Source: Pseudomonadota bacterium
GTDB lineage: Bacteria; Pseudomonadota; Alphaproteobacteria; Rhodobacterales; Rhodobacteraceae
Direction of reading: 5' to 3'
Length of the DNA: 45,493 bases
Assembly (NCBI GenBank): GCA_963205235.1
Contig: CAUJIP010000056.1
Span: 1-45,493, forward strand
Shown: in pieces, positions 1 through 8,250 of the stretch
Layout of the letters: each line of letters begins with the position of its first letter
How positions within the stretch are numbered: the first letter of the stretch is position 1
Made by a program: the position numbers and the translations under genes
The notes under the pieces: model-generated
Told to the model about the DNA's origin: nothing
Databases searched by the model: none
Seen by the model: only the letters and a program-made list of their open reading frames with translations

Positions 1-611
1 GTGTCGGCATACCAGGGCTTGGCCAGAACCATCACATAGTCGATCCGCCCCGCCGCCACCTGCCGCTCTTCTGCCGTCAATATCCGCGACATTGTCGTCG
101 ATGTCCCATCCTGCCCGGCCTGCCACAGTTCCAGCGGCAGATCGGCCAACGCCAGCGGCTTGCCGGTTTCCAGCCCCTCCAATGCGCCAAGCGGCAGGCC
201 ATAGGCCCCCGCCGACCCGCGACCGGAAAGCGCCAGACCGCAGGGATTGTAATAGCAGGCCTCGACCCCGTCCGAGATCAGAAGCAGCACCCTGCCCTCA
301 AGATCGGGCAGCGTGCCCGCCACTTCACGGGCTTCCATCCCACGCAGCTTCCAGGCCGCCCAACCCTGCGACACCAGCGGCAGTCCTACCGCCAGCAGGA
401 CTGCGGCGATCAACAGCCTTACCCCGGCCCGCCGCCATTTCGCCCGGATCAGCATGACCAAAAGCACGATGCCCAGAATGCCATAGCCAAGCATCGCCAG
501 AAGCGCGCCTTCCAGCGCCTTCGCGCAGGACCCCAGACATTCCGCCCTTGCCGCAGCCGCCGAAAGGCTTGTCCACAGCAGCACCGTTGCCCAGATCATC
601 CTGTGCCGCAT
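1..611 (-). CDS. Unknown membrane protein, 3' part beyond window
   Basis: An open frame starts at the ATG at 611 and runs without a stop to the left edge, giving at least 203 residues. It begins with a signal-like hydrophobic stretch (about residues 5-22, with ARA just before a Cys-containing segment) and has two further membrane spans (about 37-55 and 65-80). A soluble part follows and contains a CYYNPCG motif near residue 120. Codon usage matches the neighbours, with G/C at third positions. I do not recognise the family. The two cysteines spaced CxxxxC could be redox-active or bind metal, but that is only a possibility. The gene lies downstream of a structured repeat and is separated from the dctBD pair by about 350 nt. 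Confidence 0.6.
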   Translation of the reverse strand, partial: MRHRMIWATVLLWTSLSAAAARAECLGSCAKALEGALLAMLGYGILGIVLLVMLIRAKWRRAGVRLLIAAVLLAVGLPLVSQGWAAWKLRGMEAREVAGTLPDLEGRVLLLISDGVEACYYNPCGLALSGRGSAGAYGLPLGALEGLETGKPLALADLPLELWQAGQDGTSTTMSRILTAEERQVAAGRIDYVMVLAKPWYAD

Positions 612-967
612 CACTGCCTCCCAAGCCATTCCGGTCCATGATTTACCCAAGCGCCCCGCCAATCAAGGCCGCCGTCGCCTGCAATCTTGGATCACTCCCC
701 AAGGTGCTTTCACCTGGCTCCAAATATCCTCGGGGGGAAGGCGGTGGTTTCCCCGAAACCATCGCCGTGGGGGGCGAAGCGCCCCCATGCCCGAGGAGGA
801 GGGCGCAAGCCCCGACGACGAGACAAGGGCAACGCGCCCGCAAGGGCGCTCAGGTTGAAACCAGCCCAAAACGCCTCTCCGGCCAGAGGTTAAGAAATCC
901 CTAACAGAAAATGCCAAGCCCTTGGCTTTACGTCACTTTCAGAAACTGTCCAGCGTGGACAGATTCG
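612..967. other. Intergenic region holding a structured repeat
   Basis: No convincing gene lies between the start of the leftmost minus-strand gene and the stop of the DctD-like regulator. The right two thirds are taken up by repeat copy 1 (709-870). Short frames here on either strand have atypical composition for this genome and overlap the hairpins, so I do not call them. The promoter of the leftmost gene probably lies between 612 and about 700, but I see no clear -35/-10 pair. Confidence 0.6.
709..870 (+). repeat. Multi-hairpin intergenic repeat, copy 1
   Basis: About 160 nt closely match 26238-26391. Elements in order: an outer arm CCTCGGG (729-735) that can pair with CCCGAGG (790-796); an inner hairpin at 740-766 (GGCGGTGGTTT with AAACCATCGCC); a strong GC hairpin around 770-786 (GGGGGCGAAGCGCCCCC); a small GGGC-GCAA-GCCC hairpin at 801-812; and a GCGCCC-GCAA-GGGCGC hairpin at 834-849. 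Loops and one stem differ from copy 2 while pairing is kept. On the minus strand it follows the dctD stop, so it may act as a terminator or mRNA-stabilising REP-like element. Confidence 0.8.
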
Positions 968-2296
968 TCAGACATAGTCCCCGCGGCTCAGCCCATACTT
1001 GGCCATCTTCTCGTTCAGGGTCCGGCGCGGCAGGCAAAGCTCCTCCATCACCGCGACAATCGACCCCTTGTGCCGCCGCATCGTGTTGTCGATCAGCATC
1101 CTTTCGAACGCCTCGACATAGTCTTTCAGCGGCTTGCCTTCCGTGGTCAGCGCCGGCCCCGAAGCCTCGTTCTCGGCCATCAGAAGGCTGGTGATCGACC
1201 CCGACCCCCGCCGGTTCTGCAAGACCGCCCGCTCCGCGATGTTGACCAGCTGCCGCACGTTGCCCGGCCAGGGGGCCTGCAACAACTGCGCCGCCTCCTG
1301 CGCCGTCACTTGTGGGGCATCGCAGCCATATTCTTCGGCGAACTGTTCCGACAGGCGGGTGAACAGCTGCAAGATATCCTCGCCCCGGGTCCGCAAGGGG
1401 GGCAGGACAATCGTCATCGCCCCCAGCCGATAGAAAAGATCGGGCCGCAGAAGCTGTTCCAGCGTCGTATCCGGCGCGTGGTGGTTGCAGATCGCGATGA
1501 TCCGGGTTTCGGGCGGGGTGCCCTGATCGTTGATGAAGGTCAGAAGCCGCGCCTGCAAGGCACCCGGCATCGCCTCGATATCCTCCAGACACAGGGTCCC
1601 GCCCCGAGCTTCCTCGACCAAAGGCAGGGCACCATCCTCGGCAGGTCCGAACAGACGTGCGGCAAGCTGATCCTCGCTCCAGGCCGCGCAGGAAATCCCG
1701 ACGAACTTCTTCGAGGCCCGCGGCCCGACCGCATGCAGAGCGTGGGCGACCAGGGTCTTGCCGGTGCCGGTTTCACCGTCGATCAGGACGTGACTGTCCG
1801 CCTGCCCCAGATCCAGGATGTCCTCCCGCAGCCGCTCCATCGCGGGGGAAGACCCGATCAGCTTCTTGATGATCGTCGACCCATCCGACAGCTCCTTGCG
1901 AAGCGCCCGGTTGTCCAGCGTCATCCGCCGCGCCTGGGTCGCGCGCTTGGCAAGCTCGGTCATCCGGTCGGGGTTGAACGGCTTTTCCAGAAAGTCGAAC
2001 GCCCCCACCCGCATCGCCTCGACTGCCATCGGCACGTCGCCGTGGCCGGTGATCATGATCACGGGCAGACCCGAATCCTGCCCCATCAGACGTTTCAGGA
2101 ACGCCATCCCGTCCATCCCCGGCATCTTGATGTCGCTGACCACGACGCCCTGGAATTCCGGTCCGATCACCTTGAGCGCCTCTTCCGCGCTGGCATAGGT
2201 TTCGGTGTCGAACCCCGACAGGGCCAGCCATTGGCTGATCGACTGCCGCATGTCTGCCTCGTCATCGACGATTGCCACTTTCATTGCGCGGGCCAT
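968..2296 (-). CDS. dctD: DctD-like response regulator lacking GAFTGA
   Basis: 442-aa NtrC-family response regulator. It has a receiver domain (residues 5-120; phosphoacceptor D55 in SDIKMPG, K105), an AAA+ domain with Walker A GETGTGKT (174-181), and a C-terminal Fis-type helix-turn-helix (about 395-440). The GAFTGA loop that contacts sigma-54 is absent: the text after LFG reads PAEDGALPLVEEARGG. The Walker B-like segment is GGTLCLEDIE instead of the usual LFLDEIE. I chose the ATG at 2296 because GAGG precedes it by 5 nt and it lies 10 nt after the dctB stop; a longer frame would overlap dctB. With the adjacent kinase it should form a two-component system of the DctB/DctD type, classically for C4-dicarboxylate uptake. 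The ligand is not shown by the sequence, and no dctP/Q/M transporter genes are in view. Confidence 0.85.
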   Translation of the reverse strand: MARAMKVAIVDDEADMRQSISQWLALSGFDTETYASAEEALKVIGPEFQGVVVSDIKMPGMDGMAFLKRLMGQDSGLPVIMITGHGDVPMAVEAMRVGAFDFLEKPFNPDRMTELAKRATQARRMTLDNRALRKELSDGSTIIKKLIGSSPAMERLREDILDLGQADSHVLIDGETGTGKTLVAHALHAVGPRASKKFVGISCAAWSEDQLAARLFGPAEDGALPLVEEARGGTLCLEDIEAMPGALQARLLTFINDQGTPPETRIIAICNHHAPDTTLEQLLRPDLFYRLGAMTIVLPPLRTRGEDILQLFTRLSEQFAEEYGCDAPQVTAQEAAQLLQAPWPGNVRQLVNIAERAVLQNRRGSGSITSLLMAENEASGPALTTEGKPLKDYVEAFERMLIDNTMRRHKGSIVAVMEELCLPRRTLNEKMAKYGLSRGDYV

Positions 2297-2306
2297 TTGG
2301 TCCTCA

Positions 2307-4067
2307 TCATTCTGCTGCTTCTTGTTGCTTGCCGTGCAAGGGCAATTCCATTTCAAAGACCGCCCCGCCACCATCGGCATTGTGCGCGGTCAGACGGCCG
2401 CCAAGGTCGGTCACGATCCCGGAAGAGATCGCAAGCCCAAGGCCAATGCCCTCGCCCGGTTTCTTGGTCGTGTAGAAGGGTTCGAACAGCGTCTCGAGAT
2501 TCTCGATCCCGTGGCCGTTGTCGCGGACAGTCAGCGTCGCCGTGTCACCGGCAGCCAAGAGGATGTCGATCTGCGGGTCCTTGCCGTCTTTGGTGGCATC
2601 CAGCGCGTTACGCAGCAGGTTGATGATCACCTGTTCCAGCCGAAGCCGGTCTGCCATGACCAGAACCGCCTGCCGGGGCATACCGCGACTGATCTTGACC
2701 ACGCGGGCGCGAAGCTGCGGTTCCATCATCGCAAGGGCCGAGGATACGCAGGCGCGAAGATCAACCTCTTCAAAGGCTTCTCCACCCTTCCTTGCGTAAG
2801 ATTTCAACTGCCGGGTGATCGCGCCCATCCGCTCGATCAGGTCATCGATGCGCTGAAAACTGGACAAGGCCTCATCCGGGCGGCGGCGTTGCAGCAAAAG
2901 CCGGGCCCCCGCCAGATAGGTTTTCATTGCCGCCAATGGCTGGTTCAATTCGTGGCTGACGGCAGCCGACATTTCACCCAGCGCCGCCAGTTTCGACGAT
3001 TGCAGCAGCGTCAGTTCGGCCTCTTCCAGGTCTCTCTTGACCTTTTCCCGTTCGGCAATCGCGCGTTGCAGGCGTGAGTTCAACAGCCGCAATTCCGCCG
3101 ATTCCCGCTGGAACGAGATTGACCGTGACCAGGCCCGGCGCGACAGCAGGTAGAAGCTGAAGGCCAGCAGGATGGCAAAGCCCATGATCATCAGCGCCAG
3201 GATCCCGTTCACCTGATCGCGGACCGAGGCATAATTGGTGAAGCTGGCGATCTTCCAACCCCGGAACGGCACCCGGGCTTCGGTTTTCAAGACCGCCACG
3301 CCGCTGACATAGGCGTCCACGGGCTGCTGCGCCCAGTCGGTCGTCGCCTGAAGCGCGCGCGACAAGGCAGAGGGCACATCCTTTCGCGCCAGCGCCTCTT
3401 CCACGGTCTGCCCACGCCAGCGCATTTCGGTCGACAGGATCACGATGCCGTCGTTGTCGGTCACCAGAACCGCATCCTGCAGCCCCGACCAGGCACGTTC
3501 ATATTTCATCAGGTCGACTGAAACCACGATCACGCCCAACGTCACGCCGTCGGCCAGAATCGCGCGGGAATAGACAAAGTCATAGCCACCCGAATCGCGC
3601 CGCGCCGCCGTGAAGAATGTGCCTTCCGTGCGCAGCGCCTCGACAAATTGCGGATCGGTGCCCTGACTGGAGCCAAGGATGTTGCGGTTCGTCGCCCCCA
3701 CCACCGTGCCGTCCTGCGACAAAAGCCGGATCGACAGCACGCCGATTTCCGATTGCAGGGCGATCAGCTTGGCCGAGGTCTGCGAGAAATTGCCTTCGCG
3801 CAGCGCCTTGACCAGTTCGGGGTCGCGCGCCAGCAAAAGCGGCACGACCGAGGTCCGCTGCAGTTCGGCCATCAGGTTCCCGGTGTACAGCGCCAGACGC
3901 AGTTCGGCCCTGTTACGGGTGTCCGCCGTATACCGTTCGGTCAGCAGCCGATTCGACACCAGAATCGCGCCGATTGCCACCATGATCAGGAAGGCGATCG
4001 CGAACTTGGCGCGCAGCGGCAAGCCTGCGGCTGCAGCGGTTTCCGGTTTCGGCGGGGTTACAATCAT
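2307..4067 (-). CDS. dctB: DctB-like sensor histidine kinase
   Basis: 586-aa membrane kinase. Transmembrane helix 1 is at about 22-40, a periplasmic region of about 240 residues resembles a double-Cache sensor (45-283), and helix 2 is at about 287-309. A coiled-coil linker (320-355) leads to the dimerisation/phosphoacceptor domain with H372 in SHELNQPL. The ATPase domain has N box NLLRNALDA, G1 DNGHGI and G2 GIGLGLAIS. This order is typical of DctB, which senses C4-dicarboxylates. It is upstream of and probably co-transcribed with the regulator, with a 10-nt gap. Its start is about 46 nt from the stop of purQ, which lies upstream on the same strand, so part of the transcription could come from purQ. 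Confidence 0.88.
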   Translation of the reverse strand: MIVTPPKPETAAAAGLPLRAKFAIAFLIMVAIGAILVSNRLLTERYTADTRNRAELRLALYTGNLMAELQRTSVVPLLLARDPELVKALREGNFSQTSAKLIALQSEIGVLSIRLLSQDGTVVGATNRNILGSSQGTDPQFVEALRTEGTFFTAARRDSGGYDFVYSRAILADGVTLGVIVVSVDLMKYERAWSGLQDAVLVTDNDGIVILSTEMRWRGQTVEEALARKDVPSALSRALQATTDWAQQPVDAYVSGVAVLKTEARVPFRGWKIASFTNYASVRDQVNGILALMIMGFAILLAFSFYLLSRRAWSRSISFQRESAELRLLNSRLQRAIAEREKVKRDLEEAELTLLQSSKLAALGEMSAAVSHELNQPLAAMKTYLAGARLLLQRRRPDEALSSFQRIDDLIERMGAITRQLKSYARKGGEAFEEVDLRACVSSALAMMEPQLRARVVKISRGMPRQAVLVMADRLRLEQVIINLLRNALDATKDGKDPQIDILLAAGDTATLTVRDNGHGIENLETLFEPFYTTKKPGEGIGLGLAISSGIVTDLGGRLTAHNADGGGAVFEMELPLHGKQQEAAE

Positions 4068-4113
4068 GCGCCAAGATTAGGCCCGCCTCCGGCTGGCCTC
4101 AAGCCAATGGCCC

Positions 4114-4782
4114 TTAGGCCAGCGCCATCCCGCGCATCAGGCCAGCGAACATGGGGCGACCATCCGCACTGCCCAGCAGCGCCTCGGTTGCGCGTTCCGG
4201 GTGCGGCATCATCCCCAGCACGCGGCGGTTTTCCGACAGGACGCCCGCGATGTCGGCCATGCTGCCGTTGGGGTTCTGGGCATAGGTAAAGGCGATACGA
4301 TCCTCACCCTTCAGCCGGGCCAGACCTTCGGCGTCGATGGTGTAGTTGCCGTCATGGTGCGCAATCGGAACGCGGATTTCCTGACCCGCCGCATAGGCGC
4401 TGGTGAAATCCGACCCCGTGGTCGCGACCTTCAGCGTCACGGTGCGGCAGACGAATTTCAGCGTGGCATTCCGCATCAGGACGCCCGGCAGCAGGCCCAT
4501 TTCGGTGATGACCTGAAAGCCGTTGCAGATGCCCAGCACATAGCCGCCCGCCGCCGCATGGGTGCGAATCGCGGCCGAGATCGGAGATTGCGCGGCAATC
4601 GCCCCGCAGCGCAGATAATCGCCAAAGCTGAACCCGCCGGGGACGCCGACCACATCAACGCCCTTGGGCAGGTCGCTGTCCTTGTGCCAGACCCGTGTCA
4701 CGTCAAAGCCCGCGCCTTCGAAGGCCACCGCAAGATCACGGTCGCAGTTCGAGCCGGGAAAGGTGATGACGGCGGCTTTCAT
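4114..4782 (-). CDS. purQ: FGAM synthase subunit PurQ (glutaminase)
   Basis: 222-aa class I glutamine amidotransferase that supplies ammonia to phosphoribosylformylglycinamidine synthase in purine synthesis. The catalytic triad is visible: C86 in GICNGFQ, and H194 and E196 in MPHPER. The N-terminus [16 protein letters not shown] is diagnostic. Small PurQ works in a complex with PurS and PurL. The roughly 94 nt between this start and the divergent flavoprotein gene cannot hold purS, so purS must lie elsewhere. The gene is followed 46 nt later by dctB on the same strand. Confidence 0.95.
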   Translation of the reverse strand: MKAAVITFPGSNCDRDLAVAFEGAGFDVTRVWHKDSDLPKGVDVVGVPGGFSFGDYLRCGAIAAQSPISAAIRTHAAAGGYVLGICNGFQVITEMGLLPGVLMRNATLKFVCRTVTLKVATTGSDFTSAYAAGQEIRVPIAHHDGNYTIDAEGLARLKGEDRIAFTYAQNPNGSMADIAGVLSENRRVLGMMPHPERATEALLGSADGRPMFAGLMRGMALA

Positions 4783-4876
4783 GGGCGCTCTCCCTGTACG
4801 GATGGCGGCGTTCTAGCCCAAGCCGGGGCAAAGGGCCAGAGCTTGCGCCGCCTGTTCCAGCCGTTAGGTTGGCCGG

Positions 4877-6253
4877 ATGCTGACCGATACCGCCCTTGCC
4901 GATTTGCGCGCCCTTTTCGGGGATCGGGTTTCGGTGGCTGGGCCAGTACTTGCCGAACATGGCCAAAGCGAAAGTCTGGTGACGGCGGGCCTGCCGGATG
5001 CCGTGGTCTTTCCCTCCTCGACCGACGAGGTCGCAGCCTTTGCCCGCTGGTCCACCCAGCATCGGGTGCCGCTGATCGGCTGGGGGGCCGGAACCTCGCT
5101 TAAAGGGCACGCGCTGGCGCTGCATGGCGGGGTCGTGGTGGATTTCCGGCATATGGCGTCGGTGATTGAGCTGCGGGCCGAGGATCGTCTGGTCCGCGTC
5201 CAGCCCGGCATCACGCGCGAGGCGTTGAACCATGAGTTGCGGACGACTGGCCTGATGTTCCCGGTCGATCCGGGGGCCAATGCCACATTGGGCGGAATGG
5301 CCGCCACCCGCGCTTCGGGCACGACGGCGGTGCGCTATGGCACGATGCGCGACAATGTGCGCGGCCTGACCGTGGTTCTGGCCGATGGGCGGGTGATCCA
5401 GACCGGCACCGGGGCGCCCAAGTCTTCGGCGGGCTATGACCTGACAGCGCTTTTCGTCGGGTCCGAGGGCACGTTGGGCCTGATCACCGAACTGACCCTA
5501 CGCCTGCACGGTCAGCCCGAGGCGGTGGCGACCGCCGTTGCCACGTTCGGCACGGTCAGTGCCGCAGTCGATTGCGTGATTGCCACGATGCAGATGGGCC
5601 TGTCCCCTGCCCGGATCGAGTTTCTGGACACTGACACGGTCGCCGCCTGCAATGCCTTTTCCGGCCTTGCCCTGCCCCTTGCGCCGCAGCTTCTTGTCGA
5701 ATTCCATGGCCATTCGGAAGCCTTGGCGGAAGATCTTCGCCGGTTTCACGACATCGCCATGTCGCACGGGGCTAAGGACCTGCAATCCGCCGACAAACCG
5801 GAAGACCGCACCCGTCTTTGGGCCGCACGTCATGCCGCCTATCGCGCGATCCTTGCCTCACGCCCCGGCGCAAAGGCCGTCGTCACGGATGTCTGTGTGC
5901 CGATTTCGGCCCTTGCCGAAGCGGTCGAGGACACCCGCGCCGACATTGCTGCGTCGGGCATCCGGGGGCCGATCCTTGGGCATGTCGGGGATGGGAATTT
6001 TCACGCGATCCTGCTGGTCGATCCGGCGGATGCGGGCGAGGTTGCCACGGCAAAGGCCCTTGCCGCGCGGATGGCAGAACGGGCGTTGCGCTTGGGCGGC
6101 ACGATCACGGGCGAACACGGCGTGGGCTTTGGCAAGCTGGGCCTCATGCCCGCCGAACATGGGGCAGCGCTTGGGGTCATGGCGGCCCTGAAACACGCAC
6201 TTGACCCGCTTGGTCTTATGAACCCCGGCAAGGTCCTGCCGGGTCAGCCCTGA
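4877..6253 (+). CDS. FAD-linked D-lactate/glycolate dehydrogenase family protein
   Basis: 458-aa member of the GlcD/Dld family (VAO-type flavoproteins). The FAD-binding domain spans about 35-215, with the PCMH-fold signatures GWGAGTSLKGHA and PGANATLGGMAATRASGT. The substrate-binding cap domain follows (225-455), with the conserved HVGDGNFH, TGEHGVG and NPGK motifs. Family members oxidise D-lactate, glycolate or other D-2-hydroxyacids and pass electrons to cytochrome c or quinone. Length and motifs best fit cytochrome-type D-lactate dehydrogenase, but the substrate cannot be fixed from sequence. No glcE/glcF genes follow. It is the only plus-strand gene in the first 34 kb. Confidence 0.85.
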   Translation: MLTDTALADLRALFGDRVSVAGPVLAEHGQSESLVTAGLPDAVVFPSSTDEVAAFARWSTQHRVPLIGWGAGTSLKGHALALHGGVVVDFRHMASVIELRAEDRLVRVQPGITREALNHELRTTGLMFPVDPGANATLGGMAATRASGTTAVRYGTMRDNVRGLTVVLADGRVIQTGTGAPKSSAGYDLTALFVGSEGTLGLITELTLRLHGQPEAVATAVATFGTVSAAVDCVIATMQMGLSPARIEFLDTDTVAACNAFSGLALPLAPQLLVEFHGHSEALAEDLRRFHDIAMSHGAKDLQSADKPEDRTRLWAARHAAYRAILASRPGAKAVVTDVCVPISALAEAVEDTRADIAASGIRGPILGHVGDGNFHAILLVDPADAGEVATAKALAARMAERALRLGGTITGEHGVGFGKLGLMPAEHGAALGVMAALKHALDPLGLMNPGKVLPGQP

Positions 6254-6415
6254 TCAGAGCGCAAAGCTTGGGCGGCGCAGCATGCCCCGTTCGATATCGC
6301 GCTGACGGCGTTCAAGGTCGGCCAGCGAGACTGAGGCGTTCAGATAGGCCAATTCACGTTCCGCATCGGTTGGGGCGGAATAGCGTGAGAACAGCGACTT
6401 GATCATGGTGAACAT
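6254..6415 (-). CDS. DUF3563-like small protein
   Basis: 53-aa protein. The ATG at 6415 is chosen because GGAGAG lies 5 nt upstream; the frame open further upstream has no such site. The N-terminus MFTMIKSLFSRY is hydrophobic and basic. The core AERELAYLNASVSLADLERR, then QRDIERG, resembles the short DUF3563/DUF1127-type proteins of proteobacteria, whose function is unknown. The gene stands alone, converging on the flavoprotein gene: its stop abuts that stop at 6253. A perfect 7-bp palindrome at 6451-6465 sits 35 nt upstream of the start and is probably its operator. Confidence 0.75.
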   Translation of the reverse strand: MFTMIKSLFSRYSAPTDAERELAYLNASVSLADLERRQRDIERGMLRRPSFAL

Positions 6416-6450
6416 TGGTTCTCTCCATCTCTTTCGGATGGAATCTAGGA

Positions 6451-6465
6451 TGCTGCATTGCAGCA
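6451..6465. promoter_or_regulatory. PhaR-type palindromic operator
   Basis: TGCTGCATTGCAGCA is a perfect 7+1+7 inverted repeat containing CTGC-N3-GCAG. That pattern is the known recognition sequence of PhaR, the polyhydroxybutyrate-responsive repressor of phasin genes in Paracoccus and Rhodobacter. It lies about 35 nt upstream of the start codon of the DUF3563-like gene, where a repressor would overlap the promoter or transcription start. Confidence 0.55.
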
Positions 6466-6526
6466 CAACAGGCCCAATGCGGAAGTCCGGTTATGCGATG
6501 GGCGCATGGGTCTTGTCTTGCTGCCG

Positions 6527-6550
6527 CAACAAAGGGCAGGCACCCTGCCC
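6527..6550 (-). terminator. Rho-independent terminator after recN
   Basis: On the minus strand, GGGCAGG and CCTGCCC form a 7-bp stem with a GTG loop (6534-6550), followed by TTTGTTG. It sits 21 nt past the recN stop at 6571 and before the DUF3563-like gene's control region, so it probably ends recN transcription. Confidence 0.65.
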
Positions 6551-6570
6551 GCTGCCGAAATCAAGGGCAG

Positions 6571-8214
6571 TCAGCCCTGCAACAGCGACCGCGCGGCGGC
6601 ACGGGCCGCTTCGGTGACGATGTCCCCTGCCAGCATCCGGGCGATTTCTTCGATCCGCTCGGCCTGCCCCAGCCCGGTGACGGTGGACAGCGTCTGATCG
6701 CCCGACACCCGCTTTTCCACCCGCCAGTGCTGCGCGCCAAAGGACGCGACTTGGGGCGAATGGGTCACGACCAGCACCTGCGCACCCGTTGCCAGCGCCT
6801 TCAGCCTGCGCCCCACGGCATCCGCCGTAGCCCCACCGACACCCCGGTCAATCTCGTCGAAGATCAGCGTCAGGCCGGGGCTTTCGCCGGTCAGACAGAC
6901 CTTCAGCGCCAAAAGGAACCGGCTAAGTTCACCACCCGAGGCGATGCGGTTCAGCGGACCAGACGGCGCGCCGGGGTTGGTGGCAACGGTGAAAGTCACC
7001 GCATCCACGCCTTCCGGCCCCGGTTCGCCTGCCGTGATCTCGGTTGCGAAAACCGCGCGTTCCATCTTTAGCGGGGCCAGTTCTGCCGCCATCGCCGCAT
7101 CCAGTCTTCCGGCAGCTGCGCGTCTTGCCTCGGTCACCCGCTGGGCTTCGGCCTGATAGGCGGCCTCGGCCTCGGTGACCGCTTTGGACAGCCGCGCCAA
7201 CCCCGCCGCCCCGCCGTCAATCGCCGCCAGCCGCTCGCGCAGCGCGTTGGCAAAACCGCCCAGATCGTCGGGCAGAACGCCATGCTTCCGCGCCAAAGCC
7301 CGGATCGCGAACAGCCGCTCTTCGATCCGCTCCAACTCGCCCGGATCGAAGTCCAGGGCCTCAAGGGCCTGCTCCACGCCGCCCTGCGCCTCGCCCAATT
7401 CGATCAGCGCGCGTGCCAAAGCTTCCAGCGGCGCATCCAGTCGGCCCTCGGCCTTGTCGGCGGCACCTTCCAGCCAGCGCAGCGCATCGCGCATCCGGCC
7501 TTCGGCCCCGTCTTCCGACAGGACGGCCAGCGCCTTGGCCACATCGTCACGAATGCGGCCCGCGCCCTGCATCAGGCGGCGGCGAGCGTCCAGGGTCGCC
7601 TCTTCGCCGGGTTCTGGGTTCAGCTTGTCCAGTTCGGCCACGGCATGACGCAGGAAATCCTCTTCCGCCGCAGCCCGGGCCAGAACCGCCTCGGCCTCGG
7701 CCAGGGCCGACCGCGCCGACCTTTGCGCAACCCAAGCCGACCGCAGGGCCGAAAGGTCCAGCCCCGCAAAAGCGTCCAGCAAGGCCCGATGCCCGCGCGG
7801 ATTCAGAAGTCCCCGGTCGTCGTGCTGGCCATGCAGTTCCACCAGATGATCGGACAGATCCCGCAGCACCTCACCCGACACGCGGCGGTCATTGACCCAG
7901 GCCGTCTTGCGCCCGTCTGCGGAATTGACCCGGCGGAGGATCAGGTCATCTTCCGCCTCGATCCCGGCCTCGGCCAGAACCTCGCGTGCGGCATGACCGG
8001 CTGGCAGATCGAAAACCGCCGTCACTTCGCCTTGCGCGGCCCCCTGCCGCACCAGTTCGGCCCGACCGCGCCAGCCAAGGACAAAGCCCAAAGCGTCGAG
8101 GAGGATCGACTTGCCCGCCCCGGTTTCCCCCGTCAGCACGTTCAGACCCGGGCCAAGCTCCAGGCTCAGCCGGTCGATGATCAGCACATCGCGGATTTCA
8201 AGCGCGCGCAGCAT
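6571..8214 (-). CDS. recN: DNA repair protein RecN
   Basis: 547-aa SMC-like ATPase that acts at double-strand breaks in recombinational repair. Walker A GETGAGKS is at residues 29-36. An Ala/Glu-rich coiled-coil region with the family's short zipper occupies roughly 150-360. The signature and Walker B region (NRIASGGELSRFLLALK, then LIFDEIDRGVGGATADAVG) is near 430-475, and a D-loop/H-loop (VVTHSPQVAS) follows. Length is normal for RecN. It is the last gene of the minus-strand run lpxC-bamD-recN and ends at a hairpin terminator. Confidence 0.95.
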   Translation of the reverse strand: MLRALEIRDVLIIDRLSLELGPGLNVLTGETGAGKSILLDALGFVLGWRGRAELVRQGAAQGEVTAVFDLPAGHAAREVLAEAGIEAEDDLILRRVNSADGRKTAWVNDRRVSGEVLRDLSDHLVELHGQHDDRGLLNPRGHRALLDAFAGLDLSALRSAWVAQRSARSALAEAEAVLARAAAEEDFLRHAVAELDKLNPEPGEEATLDARRRLMQGAGRIRDDVAKALAVLSEDGAEGRMRDALRWLEGAADKAEGRLDAPLEALARALIELGEAQGGVEQALEALDFDPGELERIEERLFAIRALARKHGVLPDDLGGFANALRERLAAIDGGAAGLARLSKAVTEAEAAYQAEAQRVTEARRAAAGRLDAAMAAELAPLKMERAVFATEITAGEPGPEGVDAVTFTVATNPGAPSGPLNRIASGGELSRFLLALKVCLTGESPGLTLIFDEIDRGVGGATADAVGRRLKALATGAQVLVVTHSPQVASFGAQHWRVEKRVSGDQTLSTVTGLGQAERIEEIARMLAGDIVTEAARAAARSLLQG

Positions 8215-8250
8215 GGCCAGCCTCGTAGGGTGCGCGACCGCGCACCATTC

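Noticed and set aside
911-2623. 570-codon plus-strand open frame over the dctBD genes
   Set aside because: It is the antisense frame of the regulator and kinase: Pro/Arg/His-rich translation, no domain logic, and third-position GC belongs to the minus-strand genes.
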